Assembly: GCF_024138395.1 (NCBI RefSeq)
Contig: NZ_JAMYDU010000029.1
Coordinates: 1-55,392, forward strand
Origin: Pseudomonas mandelii
Lineage (GTDB): Bacteria > Pseudomonadota > Gammaproteobacteria > Pseudomonadales > Pseudomonadaceae
DNA length: 55,392 bases
Direction: 5' to 3'
Shown here: one piece after another, positions 8,496 through 15,684 of the stretch
How positions within the stretch are numbered: position 1 is the stretch's first letter
Layout of the letters: every line of letters begins with the position of its first letter
Program-made: the position numbers and the translations under genes
Notes under the pieces: model-generated
Seen by the model: the letters and a program-made list of their open reading frames with translations, nothing else
What the model was told of the DNA's origin: nothing
Databases searched by the model: none

Positions 8496-9389
8496 TCAGG
8501 CCAACGGCACCAGCCATTGCTTCGACGAGTGCACCAATTGATCGGTGAGTAACCCCAATAGCTGACCGCCATTGCGCCAATGATGCCAGTAGAGCGGCAC
8601 ATCGATGGGCTTATCTGGCAAAAGCTCCTGCAGGATGCCGCGCTCAAGTTGCTCGCGCACCTGCAATTCAGGCACCAGGCCCCAGCCAAGCCCTGCTTCC
8701 GTGAGGCGAAGAAACCCTTCGGATGATGGGCATAAATGGTATTCGAAACCGCCGTCAACACCGAGGGAAGCGAGATAGCGATGCTGTAGGAAATCATCCG
8801 GGCCAAACACCAGGGCCGGAGTTTTCGCTAACTGATCGGCGCGCACACCTTCGGGAAAATGCCGGGCAATGAACGCCGGGCTCGCCATCGCACGGTAGCG
8901 CATCGCCCCCAACAGAACGCTGCGCGCACCAGCCACTGGCCGTTCACTGGCGCAGACACACCCCGCCACTTCGCCTGCGCGCATGCGTTTGAGGCCGACG
9001 GTCTGGTCTTCCACCACCAAGTCGAGCAACAGATGTTGTTCCGCGCAAAAATCCCCCACCGCCTCGGCCCACCACGTGGCAAGGCTGTCGGCATTCAGAG
9101 CGATACGCAGGCGTTCCGGCAGGCCTTCTTCGTCCAGCGCCGGGACCAACGTTTGTAGATCCCGCTCAAGCAATCGCACCTGCTGCACATGGTTGAGCAA
9201 TCGCCGGCCAATCTCCGTCGGCGCCGGGGGTGTGACCCGCACCAGCACCGGTTGGCCGACCCGGGCCTCCAGCAGTTTGATCCGTTGGGAGATGGCCGAT
9301 TGTGACAAACCCAACACCTGCGCGGCGCGCTCGAATCCGGCCTGCTCGATTACGGCGGCGAGCGCGGAAAGTAATTTGTAGTCGAACAT
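8496..9389 (-). CDS. argP: LysR-family regulator ArgP (IciA/LysG type)
   Basis: The protein has 297 residues starting MFDYKLLSALAAVIEQAGFERAAQ, the typical ArgP opening. The helix-turn-helix is AAQVLGLSQSAISQRIKLLE (22-41). The C-terminal part carries LTEAGLGWGLVPELQV, found in ArgP/LysG proteins that bind arginine or lysine. The ATG at 9389 has TTAGGA upstream. It is divergent from the ACT-domain gene and the LysE/ArgO exporter, which reproduces the argP-argO (lysG-lysE) logic: the regulator senses basic amino acids and activates export. The 96-bp gap between the starts probably holds its binding site. Confidence 0.9.
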   Translation of the reverse strand: MFDYKLLSALAAVIEQAGFERAAQVLGLSQSAISQRIKLLEARVGQPVLVRVTPPAPTEIGRRLLNHVQQVRLLERDLQTLVPALDEEGLPERLRIALNADSLATWWAEAVGDFCAEQHLLLDLVVEDQTVGLKRMRAGEVAGCVCASERPVAGARSVLLGAMRYRAMASPAFIARHFPEGVRADQLAKTPALVFGPDDFLQHRYLASLGVDGGFEYHLCPSSEGFLRLTEAGLGWGLVPELQVREQLERGILQELLPDKPIDVPLYWHHWRNGGQLLGLLTDQLVHSSKQWLVPLA

Positions 9390-9485
9390 CAGTTTTCCTA
9401 ATGAGCGATCAGTACTATTGGTTTTTCTTATACAGCCTTCAACCGGAGAATGGCCAGCAAGAACTCTTGAACAAGGATCACCGAC

Positions 9486-9887
9486 ATGGCTGGCGAAACG
9501 TCATTGGCAACCCTGCTGCGCAGCATGAGCCCGCAACTCAACGACGGCGAATACGTGTTCTGCACGTTGGGCGACGGCAAGCTGCCCGCGGGTCTTGAGA
9601 TTGTCGGCAGTTTTCGCGAACGGGAAGGCCTGACGGTGATTCTGCAACGTTCCCACGCTGAGAAGGCCGGTTTCAGCTTCGACTACGTCGCCGCCTGGAT
9701 CACCTTGAACGTGCACTCGGCCCTCGAAGCCGTCGGCCTGACCGCCGCGTTCGCCACGGCGTTGGGCCAGGCCGGCATCAGTTGCAACGTGATTGCCGGC
9801 TATTACCACGACCATTTGTTCGTCGGCCAGGCCGATGCCGAACGCGCCCTGCAGGTACTGCGGGATCTGGCATCCAACGCGGAGTAA
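9486..9887 (+). CDS. ACT-domain protein (two ACT-like halves)
   Basis: The protein has 133 residues: MAGETSLATLLRSMSPQLNDGEYVFCTL at the start, then VDYVAAWITLNVHSALEAVGLTAAF-like sequence and CNVIAGYYHDHLFV. The second half matches the ACT fold of the small DUF2241/ACT_7-type proteins, which have no enzyme domain and are thought to bind amino acids. It is followed four bases later by the exporter gene, whose ribosome-binding site overlaps its stop codon. The two are therefore very probably co-translated, and a sensing or modulating role in basic amino-acid homeostasis is a fair inference. Confidence 0.8.
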   Translation: MAGETSLATLLRSMSPQLNDGEYVFCTLGDGKLPAGLEIVGSFREREGLTVILQRSHAEKAGFSFDYVAAWITLNVHSALEAVGLTAAFATALGQAGISCNVIAGYYHDHLFVGQADAERALQVLRDLASNAE

Positions 9888-9891
9888 ACGT

Positions 9892-10494
9892 ATGTGGCAA
9901 AGCTATGTGAACGGTCTGTTGGTGGCCGCGGGGCTGATCATGGCGATCGGCACCCAGAATGCGTTTGTGTTGGCGCAGAGCCTTCGGCGTGAGCATCACC
10001 TGCCGGTGGCGGCGCTCTGCGTCACCTGCGATGCGTTGCTGGTGGCCGCCGGGGTGTTCGGCCTGGCGACGGTGCTGGCGCAAAACCCGACCCTGCTGGC
10101 CATCGCCCGTTGGGGTGGCGCAGCGTTTCTGCTGTGGTACGGCAGCCTGGCGTTGCGTCGGGCCTGTTCGAAGCAAAGCCTGCAACAGGGCGAAAATCAG
10201 ACGGTACGCTCGTTGCGGGCGGTATTGCTCAGTGCGTTGGCGGTGACGCTGCTCAATCCGCATGTGTATCTGGACACCGTGCTGCTGATCGGCTCCCTCG
10301 GCGCACAACAAACCGAGCCCGGTGCGTATGTGGTGGGCGCGGCCAGTGCATCATTGCTGTGGTTTTTCACTTTAGCCCTTGGCGCGGCATGGCTGGCGCC
10401 GTGGCTGGCACGGCCAAGTACCTGGCGAATTCTCGACCTGTTGGTCGCCGCCATGATGTTCACTGTAGCGTTCCAGTTAATCAGCGCCGGATGA
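9892..10494 (+). CDS. argO: LysE/ArgO family basic amino-acid exporter
   Basis: The protein has 200 residues with six predicted membrane helices, the normal LysE/ArgO size. Family motifs seen: GLIMAIGTQNAFVLAQSLRREH (helix 1 region), VTCDALLVAAGVFGLA, GAAFLLWYG, and the conserved TLLNPHVYLDTVLLIG. The ATG at 9892 is preceded by GGAGTAAACGT, so its ribosome-binding site overlaps the upstream stop codon. Being divergent from argP, it is likely induced by arginine or lysine. ArgO and LysE cannot be separated on sequence alone; argO is used because the regulator looks like ArgP. Confidence 0.88.
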   Translation: MWQSYVNGLLVAAGLIMAIGTQNAFVLAQSLRREHHLPVAALCVTCDALLVAAGVFGLATVLAQNPTLLAIARWGGAAFLLWYGSLALRRACSKQSLQQGENQTVRSLRAVLLSALAVTLLNPHVYLDTVLLIGSLGAQQTEPGAYVVGAASASLLWFFTLALGAAWLAPWLARPSTWRILDLLVAAMMFTVAFQLISAG

Positions 10495-10560
10495 TTTATT
10501 CCAAAAGGCTCTGGAACCTCTATTCCACACAGTTGTTGCGTGGTTATGCCGCACCCCCGG

Positions 10561-10569
10561 TGCTATGAT
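10561..10569 (+). promoter_or_regulatory. Candidate extended -10 promoter for sodB
   Basis: TGCTATGAT fits the extended -10 pattern TGnTATAAT with one mismatch and lies 102 bp before the sodB start. No good -35 hexamer is seen at 17-18 bp, which is tolerable for extended -10 promoters. This is a pattern match only. Confidence 0.4.
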
Positions 10570-10670
10570 CCGATCCCTGCGCCGCAAAGAGTACAAACTC
10601 CCCGGCGCATGTCTGGCCGCCCGTGATCGGCCTTGCGCTCACCGCAACTGACCTGATTAGGAGAATCATC

Positions 10671-11267
10671 ATGGCTTTCGAATTGCCGCCGCTGCCTTAC
10701 GCACACGATGCCCTGCAGCCGCACATTTCAGAGGAAACTCTGCAGTACCACCACGACAAGCACCACAACACCTATGTCGTGAACCTGAACAACCTGGTGC
10801 CAGGCACCGAGTTCGAAGGCAAGACCCTGGAAGAAATCGTCAAGACTTCCTCGGGCGGTATATTCAACAACGCCGCTCAGGTCTGGAACCACACTTTCTA
10901 CTGGAACTGCCTGGCGCCAAACGCCGGCGGTCAACCAACCGGCGCGCTGGCTGATGCCATCAACACAGCTTTCGGTTCGTTCGACAAGTTCAAGGAAGAG
11001 TTCAGCAAAACCTCCATCGGCACCTTCGGTTCCGGTTGGGGCTGGCTGGTGAAAAAGGCTGACGGTTCCCTGGCCCTGGCCAGCACCATCGGCGCCGGCA
11101 ACCCGCTGACCAGCGGCGACACCCCGCTGCTGACCTGCGACGTGTGGGAACACGCTTACTACATCGACTACCGCAACCTTCGTCCGAAGTACGTCGAAGC
11201 GTTCTGGAACCTGGTCAACTGGAAGTTCGTGGCTGAGCAGTTCGAAGGCAAAACCTTCACCGCTTAA
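10671..11267 (+). CDS. sodB: Iron superoxide dismutase SodB
   Basis: The enzyme converts superoxide to H2O2 and O2 in the cytoplasm. It has 198 residues, starting MAFELPPLPYAHDALQPHIS after AGGAGAATCATC. Metal ligands by family position: His27 (YHHDKHH), the His in AAQVWNHTFYW, and Asp and His in DVWEHAYYIDY. The AAQVWNHTFYWN and GTFGSGWGWL sequences point to the Fe rather than the Mn form. It is monocistronic, ending in a strong terminator. In Pseudomonas sodB is kept on when iron is plentiful, via Fur and the PrrF sRNAs; no PrrF pairing site was established here. Confidence 0.97.
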   Translation: MAFELPPLPYAHDALQPHISEETLQYHHDKHHNTYVVNLNNLVPGTEFEGKTLEEIVKTSSGGIFNNAAQVWNHTFYWNCLAPNAGGQPTGALADAINTAFGSFDKFKEEFSKTSIGTFGSGWGWLVKKADGSLALASTIGAGNPLTSGDTPLLTCDVWEHAYYIDYRNLRPKYVEAFWNLVNWKFVAEQFEGKTFTA

Positions 11268-11280
11268 GCTTCGCGCCAGC

Positions 11281-11320
11281 CCATAAAAAAACCCGGCTTT
11301 TGCCGGGTTTTTTTATGGGC
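11281..11320 (+). terminator. Rho-independent terminator of sodB
   Basis: The stem ACCCGGC-TTTT-GCCGGGT is followed by a T-run and flanked by complementary CCCATAAAA and TTTTATGGG, making a long hairpin. It begins about 14 bp after the sodB stop codon. Confidence 0.92.
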
Positions 11321-11347
11321 TGGGGAAATGGGTACATCCCTACAGCC

Positions 11348-11376
11348 GCCTTCGCGGGCAAGCCTCGCTCCTACAG
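11348..11376. repeat. Single REP unit
   Basis: One unpaired copy of CCTTCGCGGGCAAGCCTCGC followed by TCCTACAGG. It is the same unit that occurs as inverted pairs at 23730 and 49823. Confidence 0.85.
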
Positions 11377-11417
11377 GGGGGAGAGGTCATATACAAAAAT
11401 CTGTGTACGACACAAAT

Positions 11418-11509
11418 CCTGTGGGAGCGGGCTTGCCCGCGATAGCGGTGTGTCAGGCTCAGGGATGTTGGATGTGCCGCCGACATCGCGGGCAAGCCCG
11501 CTCCCACAG
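11418..11509. repeat. REPIN-like inverted pair (CTGTGGGAGCGGGCTTGCCC type)
   Basis: The left arm CCTGTGGGAGCGGGCTTGCC and the right arm GGCAAGCCCGCTCCCACAG enclose about 50 bp. It lies between sodB and bifA. Confidence 0.9.
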
Positions 11510-11751
11510 TATTGCGGTGTATCTGAGCTACGGAGGGAATATTCCCACAACGCGAGTGGCATTCGTCCTCTTGCCCCCACATCACAGCCGTCTAACATCA
11601 ATCACAGGAAAATTGTCCCGTTCCCCTCAAGTTGAGGGCCCCAACAACCGACACAGTACTAATAGGGCAAATACTCAAAACAACAGCATATCGGCCAAGC
11701 TACCGGCAAAATCCCCTGGGTTGGATTGTCCCTTTGACTGACATCATGGGA

Positions 11752-11770
11752 TTGCCAATACTCATGGCAA
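11752..11770. promoter_or_regulatory. Inverted repeat TTGCCA-N7-TGGCAA upstream of bifA
   Basis: Six-base arms spaced by seven bases, 35 bp before the bifA start. The symmetry suits a dimeric regulator, but it matches no operator I can name with confidence. Confidence 0.3.
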
Positions 11771-11805
11771 CTTGACGCTACCCGCACGGAACAAGGAATA
11801 ACCCT

Positions 11806-13854
11806 TTGAAGCTGGAACTCAAGAACAGCTTGTCGGTGAAGTTGCTCCGGGTCGTGCTCCTGTCGGCATTGATCGTCGGCGTGGTCTTGAGCTGCGCGCA
11901 GATCGTTTTCGATGCCTATAAAACACGTCAGGCCGTGGCCAGCGATGCCCAGCGCATCCTCGATATGTTCCGCGACCCTTCTACCCAGGCTGTCTATAGC
12001 CTGGACCGGGAAATGGGCATGCAGGTGATCGAAGGCCTGTTTCAGGACGATGCTGTGCGCATGGCCTCCATTGGCCACCCCCACGAAGCCATGCTCGCGC
12101 AAAAAACCCGCGAGCTGCAGCATTCCAACAGCCGCTGGCTGACCGACCTGATCCTCGGCAAGGAACGCACCTTCGTCACCCAACTGGTGGGCCGTGGCCC
12201 CTATAGCGAGTACTACGGCGACCTGAGCATTACCCTCGACACCGCCACCTACGGCAAGGGCTTCATTGTCAGCTCGGTGATCATCTTCATCTCTGGCGTA
12301 TTGCGCGCCCTGGCCATGGCTTTGGTGCTGTATCTGGTCTATCACTGGCTGCTGACCAAACCGCTGTCGCGAATTATCAAACACTTGACCGAAATCAACC
12401 CGGACCGGCCCAGCGCCCACAAGATTCCGCAGCTCAAGGGGCATGAAAAAAACGAGTTGGGCGTGTGGATCAATACCGCCAACCAGTTGCTCGAATCCAT
12501 CGAGCGCAACACTCATCTGCGTCACGAAGCGGAAAACAGCCTGCTGCGCATGGCCCAGTACGACTTCCTCACCGGCTTGCCGAACCGCCAGCAATTGCAG
12601 CAACAACTGGACAAAATCCTCGTCGACGCCGGTAAGTTGCAGCGTCGGGTCGCGGTGCTGTGTGTCGGGCTCGATGATTTCAAAGGCATCAATGAACAGT
12701 TCAGCTATCAGACCGGCGACCAGTTGCTGCTGGCCCTGGCCGATCGCCTGCGGGCTCATAGCGGGCGCCTCGGCGCCCTCGCCCGTTTGGGTGGCGACCA
12801 GTTCGCATTGGTCCAGGCCGACATCGAACAACCTTATGAAGCGGCCGAACTGGCCCAAAGCATTCTCGATGACCTGGAAGCGGCGTTCGCCCTCGATCAT
12901 CAGGAAATTCGCCTGCGCGCCACCATCGGCATCACCCTATTCCCCGAGGACGGTGACAGCACCGAAAAGTTGCTGCAAAAAGCCGAGCAGACCATGACCC
13001 TGGCCAAGACTCGCTCACGCAACCGCTATCAGTTCTATATCGCCAGCGTCGATACGGAAATGCGCCGACGCCGCGAGTTGGAAAAAGACCTGCGCGATGC
13101 CTTGATCCGCGACCAGTTCTACCTCGTCTACCAGCCGCAGATCAGCTATCGCGATCATCGCGTGGTGGGTGTCGAGGCGTTGATTCGTTGGCAACATCCC
13201 GAACATGGGCTGGTGCCGCCGGACCTGTTTATCCCGCTGGCCGAGCAGAACGGCACCATCATCGCCATCGGCGAATGGGTGCTGGATCAGGCCTGCAAAC
13301 AATTGCGCGAATGGCACGATCAGGGTTTCGACCTGCGCATGGCGGTGAACCTCTCCACCGTGCAGTTGCACCACGCCGAGTTGCCGCGGGTGGTCAATAA
13401 CCTGCTGCAGATGTATCGCCTGCCTCCGCGCAGCCTGGAGCTGGAAGTCACCGAAACCGGCCTGATGGAAGACATCAGCACCGCCGCCCAGCATCTGCTG
13501 AGCCTGCGTCGCTCCGGCGCGCTGATCGCCATCGACGACTTCGGCACCGGTTATTCATCACTGAGTTATCTGAAAAGCCTGCCGCTGGACAAGATCAAGA
13601 TCGACAAGAGCTTCGTTCAGGACCTGCTCGATGACGACGATGATGCGACCATCGTTCGGGCCATCATTCAGTTGGGCAAGAGCCTGGGCATGCAGGTGAT
13701 TGCCGAAGGCGTGGAAACCGCCGAGCAAGAGGCCTACATCATCTCCGAAGGCTGCCACGAAGGTCAGGGCTATCACTACAGCAAACCGCTGCCGGCCCGG
13801 GAATTGAGCGCTTATCTCAAGCAAGCCCAGCGCAGTAATGCAGTTATTTTGTAG
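11806..13854 (+). CDS. bifA: Cyclic-di-GMP phosphodiesterase BifA (degenerate GGDEF plus EAL)
   Basis: BifA hydrolyses c-di-GMP at the inner membrane and thereby promotes motility and biofilm dispersal. The protein has 682 residues. The start is TTG at 11806 with AAGGA eight to ten bases ahead; the frame has no closer ATG. Layout: membrane helix about 12-33, periplasmic segment to about 160, second helix about 165-188, a HAMP-like linker, a GGDEF domain with GGDQF at 329-333, and an EAL domain with EAL at 457-459, ETGLMED, DDFGTGYSSLSYL and the catalytic-site EGVET. GGDQF is the known degenerate motif of Pseudomonas BifA and the EAL motifs are intact. It lies next to sodB as in PAO1, which supports the name. 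Confidence 0.93.
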   Translation: MKLELKNSLSVKLLRVVLLSALIVGVVLSCAQIVFDAYKTRQAVASDAQRILDMFRDPSTQAVYSLDREMGMQVIEGLFQDDAVRMASIGHPHEAMLAQKTRELQHSNSRWLTDLILGKERTFVTQLVGRGPYSEYYGDLSITLDTATYGKGFIVSSVIIFISGVLRALAMALVLYLVYHWLLTKPLSRIIKHLTEINPDRPSAHKIPQLKGHEKNELGVWINTANQLLESIERNTHLRHEAENSLLRMAQYDFLTGLPNRQQLQQQLDKILVDAGKLQRRVAVLCVGLDDFKGINEQFSYQTGDQLLLALADRLRAHSGRLGALARLGGDQFALVQADIEQPYEAAELAQSILDDLEAAFALDHQEIRLRATIGITLFPEDGDSTEKLLQKAEQTMTLAKTRSRNRYQFYIASVDTEMRRRRELEKDLRDALIRDQFYLVYQPQISYRDHRVVGVEALIRWQHPEHGLVPPDLFIPLAEQNGTIIAIGEWVLDQACKQLREWHDQGFDLRMAVNLSTVQLHHAELPRVVNNLLQMYRLPPRSLELEVTETGLMEDISTAAQHLLSLRRSGALIAIDDFGTGYSSLSYLKSLPLDKIKIDKSFVQDLLDDDDDATIVRAIIQLGKSLGMQVIAEGVETAEQEAYIISEGCHEGQGYHYSKPLPARELSAYLKQAQRSNAVIL

Positions 13855-13856
13855 AA

Positions 13857-13940
13857 GATCAAAGATCGCAGCCTCGTTTCACTCGACAGCTCCTACAGTA
13901 GGAGCTGTCGAGTGAAACGAGGCTGCGATCTCTTGATCTT
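13857..13940. repeat. Near-perfect 84-bp palindrome after bifA
   Basis: Perfect 34-base arms (13863-13896 and 13898-13931) are separated by one base; the centre is CAGCTCCTACAGTAGGAGCTG-like. The flanks GATCAA and TTGATC extend the symmetry with a single-base slip. It belongs to the intergenic family carrying AGATCGCAGCCTCGTTTCAC. It starts within a few bases of the bifA stop codon and could end or stabilise the transcript. Confidence 0.88.
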
Positions 13941-13991
13941 CAACACAACTCCCGCCTGAATAAGAAATATTTACAAGCACAAGCCTTTACA

Positions 13992-14016
13992 CATAATGCG
14001 AAAGATTTGCATTATG
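13992..14016. promoter_or_regulatory. Candidate iron-responsive operator before icmP
   Basis: The inverted repeat CATAATGC-N9-GCATTATG lies 57 bp before the icmP start. The outer ATAATG and CATTAT match Fur-box halves, but the spacing is six bases longer than in the classic 19-bp box. The imelysin operon is iron-linked in other bacteria, which makes Fur a reasonable candidate. Binding is not shown. Confidence 0.4.
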
Positions 14017-14072
14017 TCGCAGTTTTGCGCGCCCCTCGCGCGTCCATCAATCACCGAAGCAGGATGTTCGCC

Positions 14073-15416
14073 ATGATTCGTATGCCTCTGGCTACCGCCA
14101 GTCTGCTGGCCATCGCTATTTCCCTCGCCGGTTGCGGCGAAGGCAAAGACAAGGCTGCCGCTCCACAAGCGCCGACCCCGGCCGCCAGCACCGCTGCCCC
14201 GGCTGCGCCTGCTGCTACTGGTAAAGTCGATGAAGCCGCCGCCAAGGCTGTGGTCGCGCATTACGCCGACATCGTCTTCGCCGTTTACAGCGATGCCGAA
14301 TCCACCGCGAAAACCCTGCAAACTTCCATCGACGCGTTCCTGGCCAAGCCAAACGCCGACACCCTGAAAGCCGCCAAGGCTGCCTGGGTCGCGGCCCGCG
14401 TGCCTTACCTGCAGAGCGAAGTGTTCCGCTTCGGCAACACCATCATCGACGACTGGGAAGGTCAGGTGAACGCCTGGCCACTGGACGAAGGCCTGATCGA
14501 CTACGTCGACAAATCCTACGAGCACGCACTGGGTAACCCGGGCGCCACCGCCAACATCATCGCCAACACCCAGGTTCAGGTCGGCGAAGACAAGATCGAC
14601 GTGAAAGACATCACCCCGGAAAAACTCGCCAGCCTGAACGAGCTGGGCGGTTCCGAGGCTAACGTCGCGACCGGCTACCACGCCATCGAATTCCTGCTCT
14701 GGGGCCAAGACCTGAACGGCACCGGCCCTGGCGCCGGCAACCGTCCAGCTACCGATTACCTGGAAGGCAAAGGCGCTACCGGCGGTCACAATGATCGTCG
14801 TCGCGCTTACCTGAAATCCGTGACTCAATTGCTGGTCAACGACCTGCAAGAAATGGTCGGTAACTGGAAGCCGAACGTGGCTGACAACTACCGCGCCACT
14901 CTGGAAGCGGAACCGGCTGAAACCGGCCTGCGCAAAATGCTGTTCGGCATGGGCAGCCTGTCCTTGGGCGAACTGGCGGGCGAGCGCATGAAGGTCTCCC
15001 TGGAAGCCAATTCCCCGGAAGACGAACACGACTGCTTCAGCGACAACACCCACAACTCGCAGTTCTACGATGCCAAAGGCGTGCGTAACGTGTACCTGGG
15101 CGAATACACCCGCGTAGACGGCAGCAAAATGACCGGTGCGAGCCTGTCGTCGCTGGTGGCCAAAGCCGACCCGGCAGCCGACACCGCGCTGAAAGCCGAC
15201 CTGGCTGCGACCGAAGCCAAGATGCAGGTCATTGTCGATCACGCCAACAAGGGTGAGCACTACGACCAACTGATCGCCGCGGGCAACACTGCTGGCAACC
15301 AGATCGTGCGCGACGCCATCGCCTCGCTGGTCAAGCAGACCGGTTCGATCGAAGCGGCCGCCGGCAAACTGGGCATCAGCGACCTGAACCCGGACAACGC
15401 TGATCACGAGTTCTGA
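14073..15416 (+). CDS. icmP: Imelysin-family lipoprotein (IcmP/IrpA, M75)
   Basis: The protein has 447 residues from the ATG at 14073 (AGGA eight bases ahead; an ATG nine bases earlier sits too close to the site). The signal peptide ends in a lipobox, ISLAGC, so it is a lipoprotein. A low-complexity Ala/Pro linker (about 28-50) precedes the imelysin domain. The family motif GxHxxE is present as GYHAIEFLLWG, with DCFSDNTHNSQFYDA later. The family was named for an insulin-cleaving protease, but structural work argues for iron-related binding in the periplasm. It is first in a set with a di-haem protein, a second imelysin and a DUF1513 protein; a terminator and repeat follow it, so downstream expression may be reduced. 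Confidence 0.92.
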   Translation: MIRMPLATASLLAIAISLAGCGEGKDKAAAPQAPTPAASTAAPAAPAATGKVDEAAAKAVVAHYADIVFAVYSDAESTAKTLQTSIDAFLAKPNADTLKAAKAAWVAARVPYLQSEVFRFGNTIIDDWEGQVNAWPLDEGLIDYVDKSYEHALGNPGATANIIANTQVQVGEDKIDVKDITPEKLASLNELGGSEANVATGYHAIEFLLWGQDLNGTGPGAGNRPATDYLEGKGATGGHNDRRRAYLKSVTQLLVNDLQEMVGNWKPNVADNYRATLEAEPAETGLRKMLFGMGSLSLGELAGERMKVSLEANSPEDEHDCFSDNTHNSQFYDAKGVRNVYLGEYTRVDGSKMTGASLSSLVAKADPAADTALKADLAATEAKMQVIVDHANKGEHYDQLIAAGNTAGNQIVRDAIASLVKQTGSIEAAAGKLGISDLNPDNADHEF

Positions 15417-15434
15417 TCAACGCTGGCTGAGTGA

Positions 15435-15461
15435 AAAAGGCGACCTTCGGGTCGTCTTTTT
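15435..15461 (+). terminator. Terminator-like hairpin after icmP
   Basis: The stem GGCGACC-TTCG-GGTCGTC ends in a T-run (CTTTTT). It lies 19 bp after the icmP stop and would separate icmP from the next genes or lower their transcription. Confidence 0.8.
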
Positions 15462-15475
15462 CATGCCCCCGCGCC

Positions 15476-15586
15476 GATCGTTCCCACGCTCTGCGTGGGA
15501 ATGCAGCCCGGGACGCTCCGCGTCCTATCCAGAGCCGAACGCGGAGCGTCCGTTGAGGCATTCCCACGCAGAGCGTGGGAACGATC
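15476..15586. repeat. About 111-bp inverted repeat element, GATCGTTCCCACGC family, copy 2
   Basis: Its ends match those of 6312-6416, and the inner arms GGACGCTCCGCGTCC and CGCGGAGCGTCC are clear. It lies between icmP and the di-haem gene, inside what is otherwise a conserved operon. Confidence 0.9.
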
Positions 15587-15684
15587 AGTTGCCCCACATC
15601 AACCAAACGATAATTCCTCTTATTCAAACTCCCCTGCCCTGTTAGACTTTGCGCCCTTGTTTTGCTCGTCTTGCAGGATGTCCG

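Larger units (their letters stand above)
11321..11805. other. 485-bp gap between sodB and bifA: repeats plus bifA leader
   Basis: The first part holds two repeat elements (11348-11376 and 11418-11509). The rest, 11510-11805, is the bifA upstream region with no credible gene. Open frames crossing it are made of repeat sequence and lack ribosome-binding sites. It contains CCTCAAGTTGAGG (an imperfect palindrome) near 11627 and the inverted repeat at 11752-11770. Confidence 0.7.

Noticed and set aside
11300..11741. Frames of 111 and 137 codons between sodB and bifA
   Set aside because: They begin in the sodB terminator or repeat units and read through REP sequence; no ribosome-binding site.
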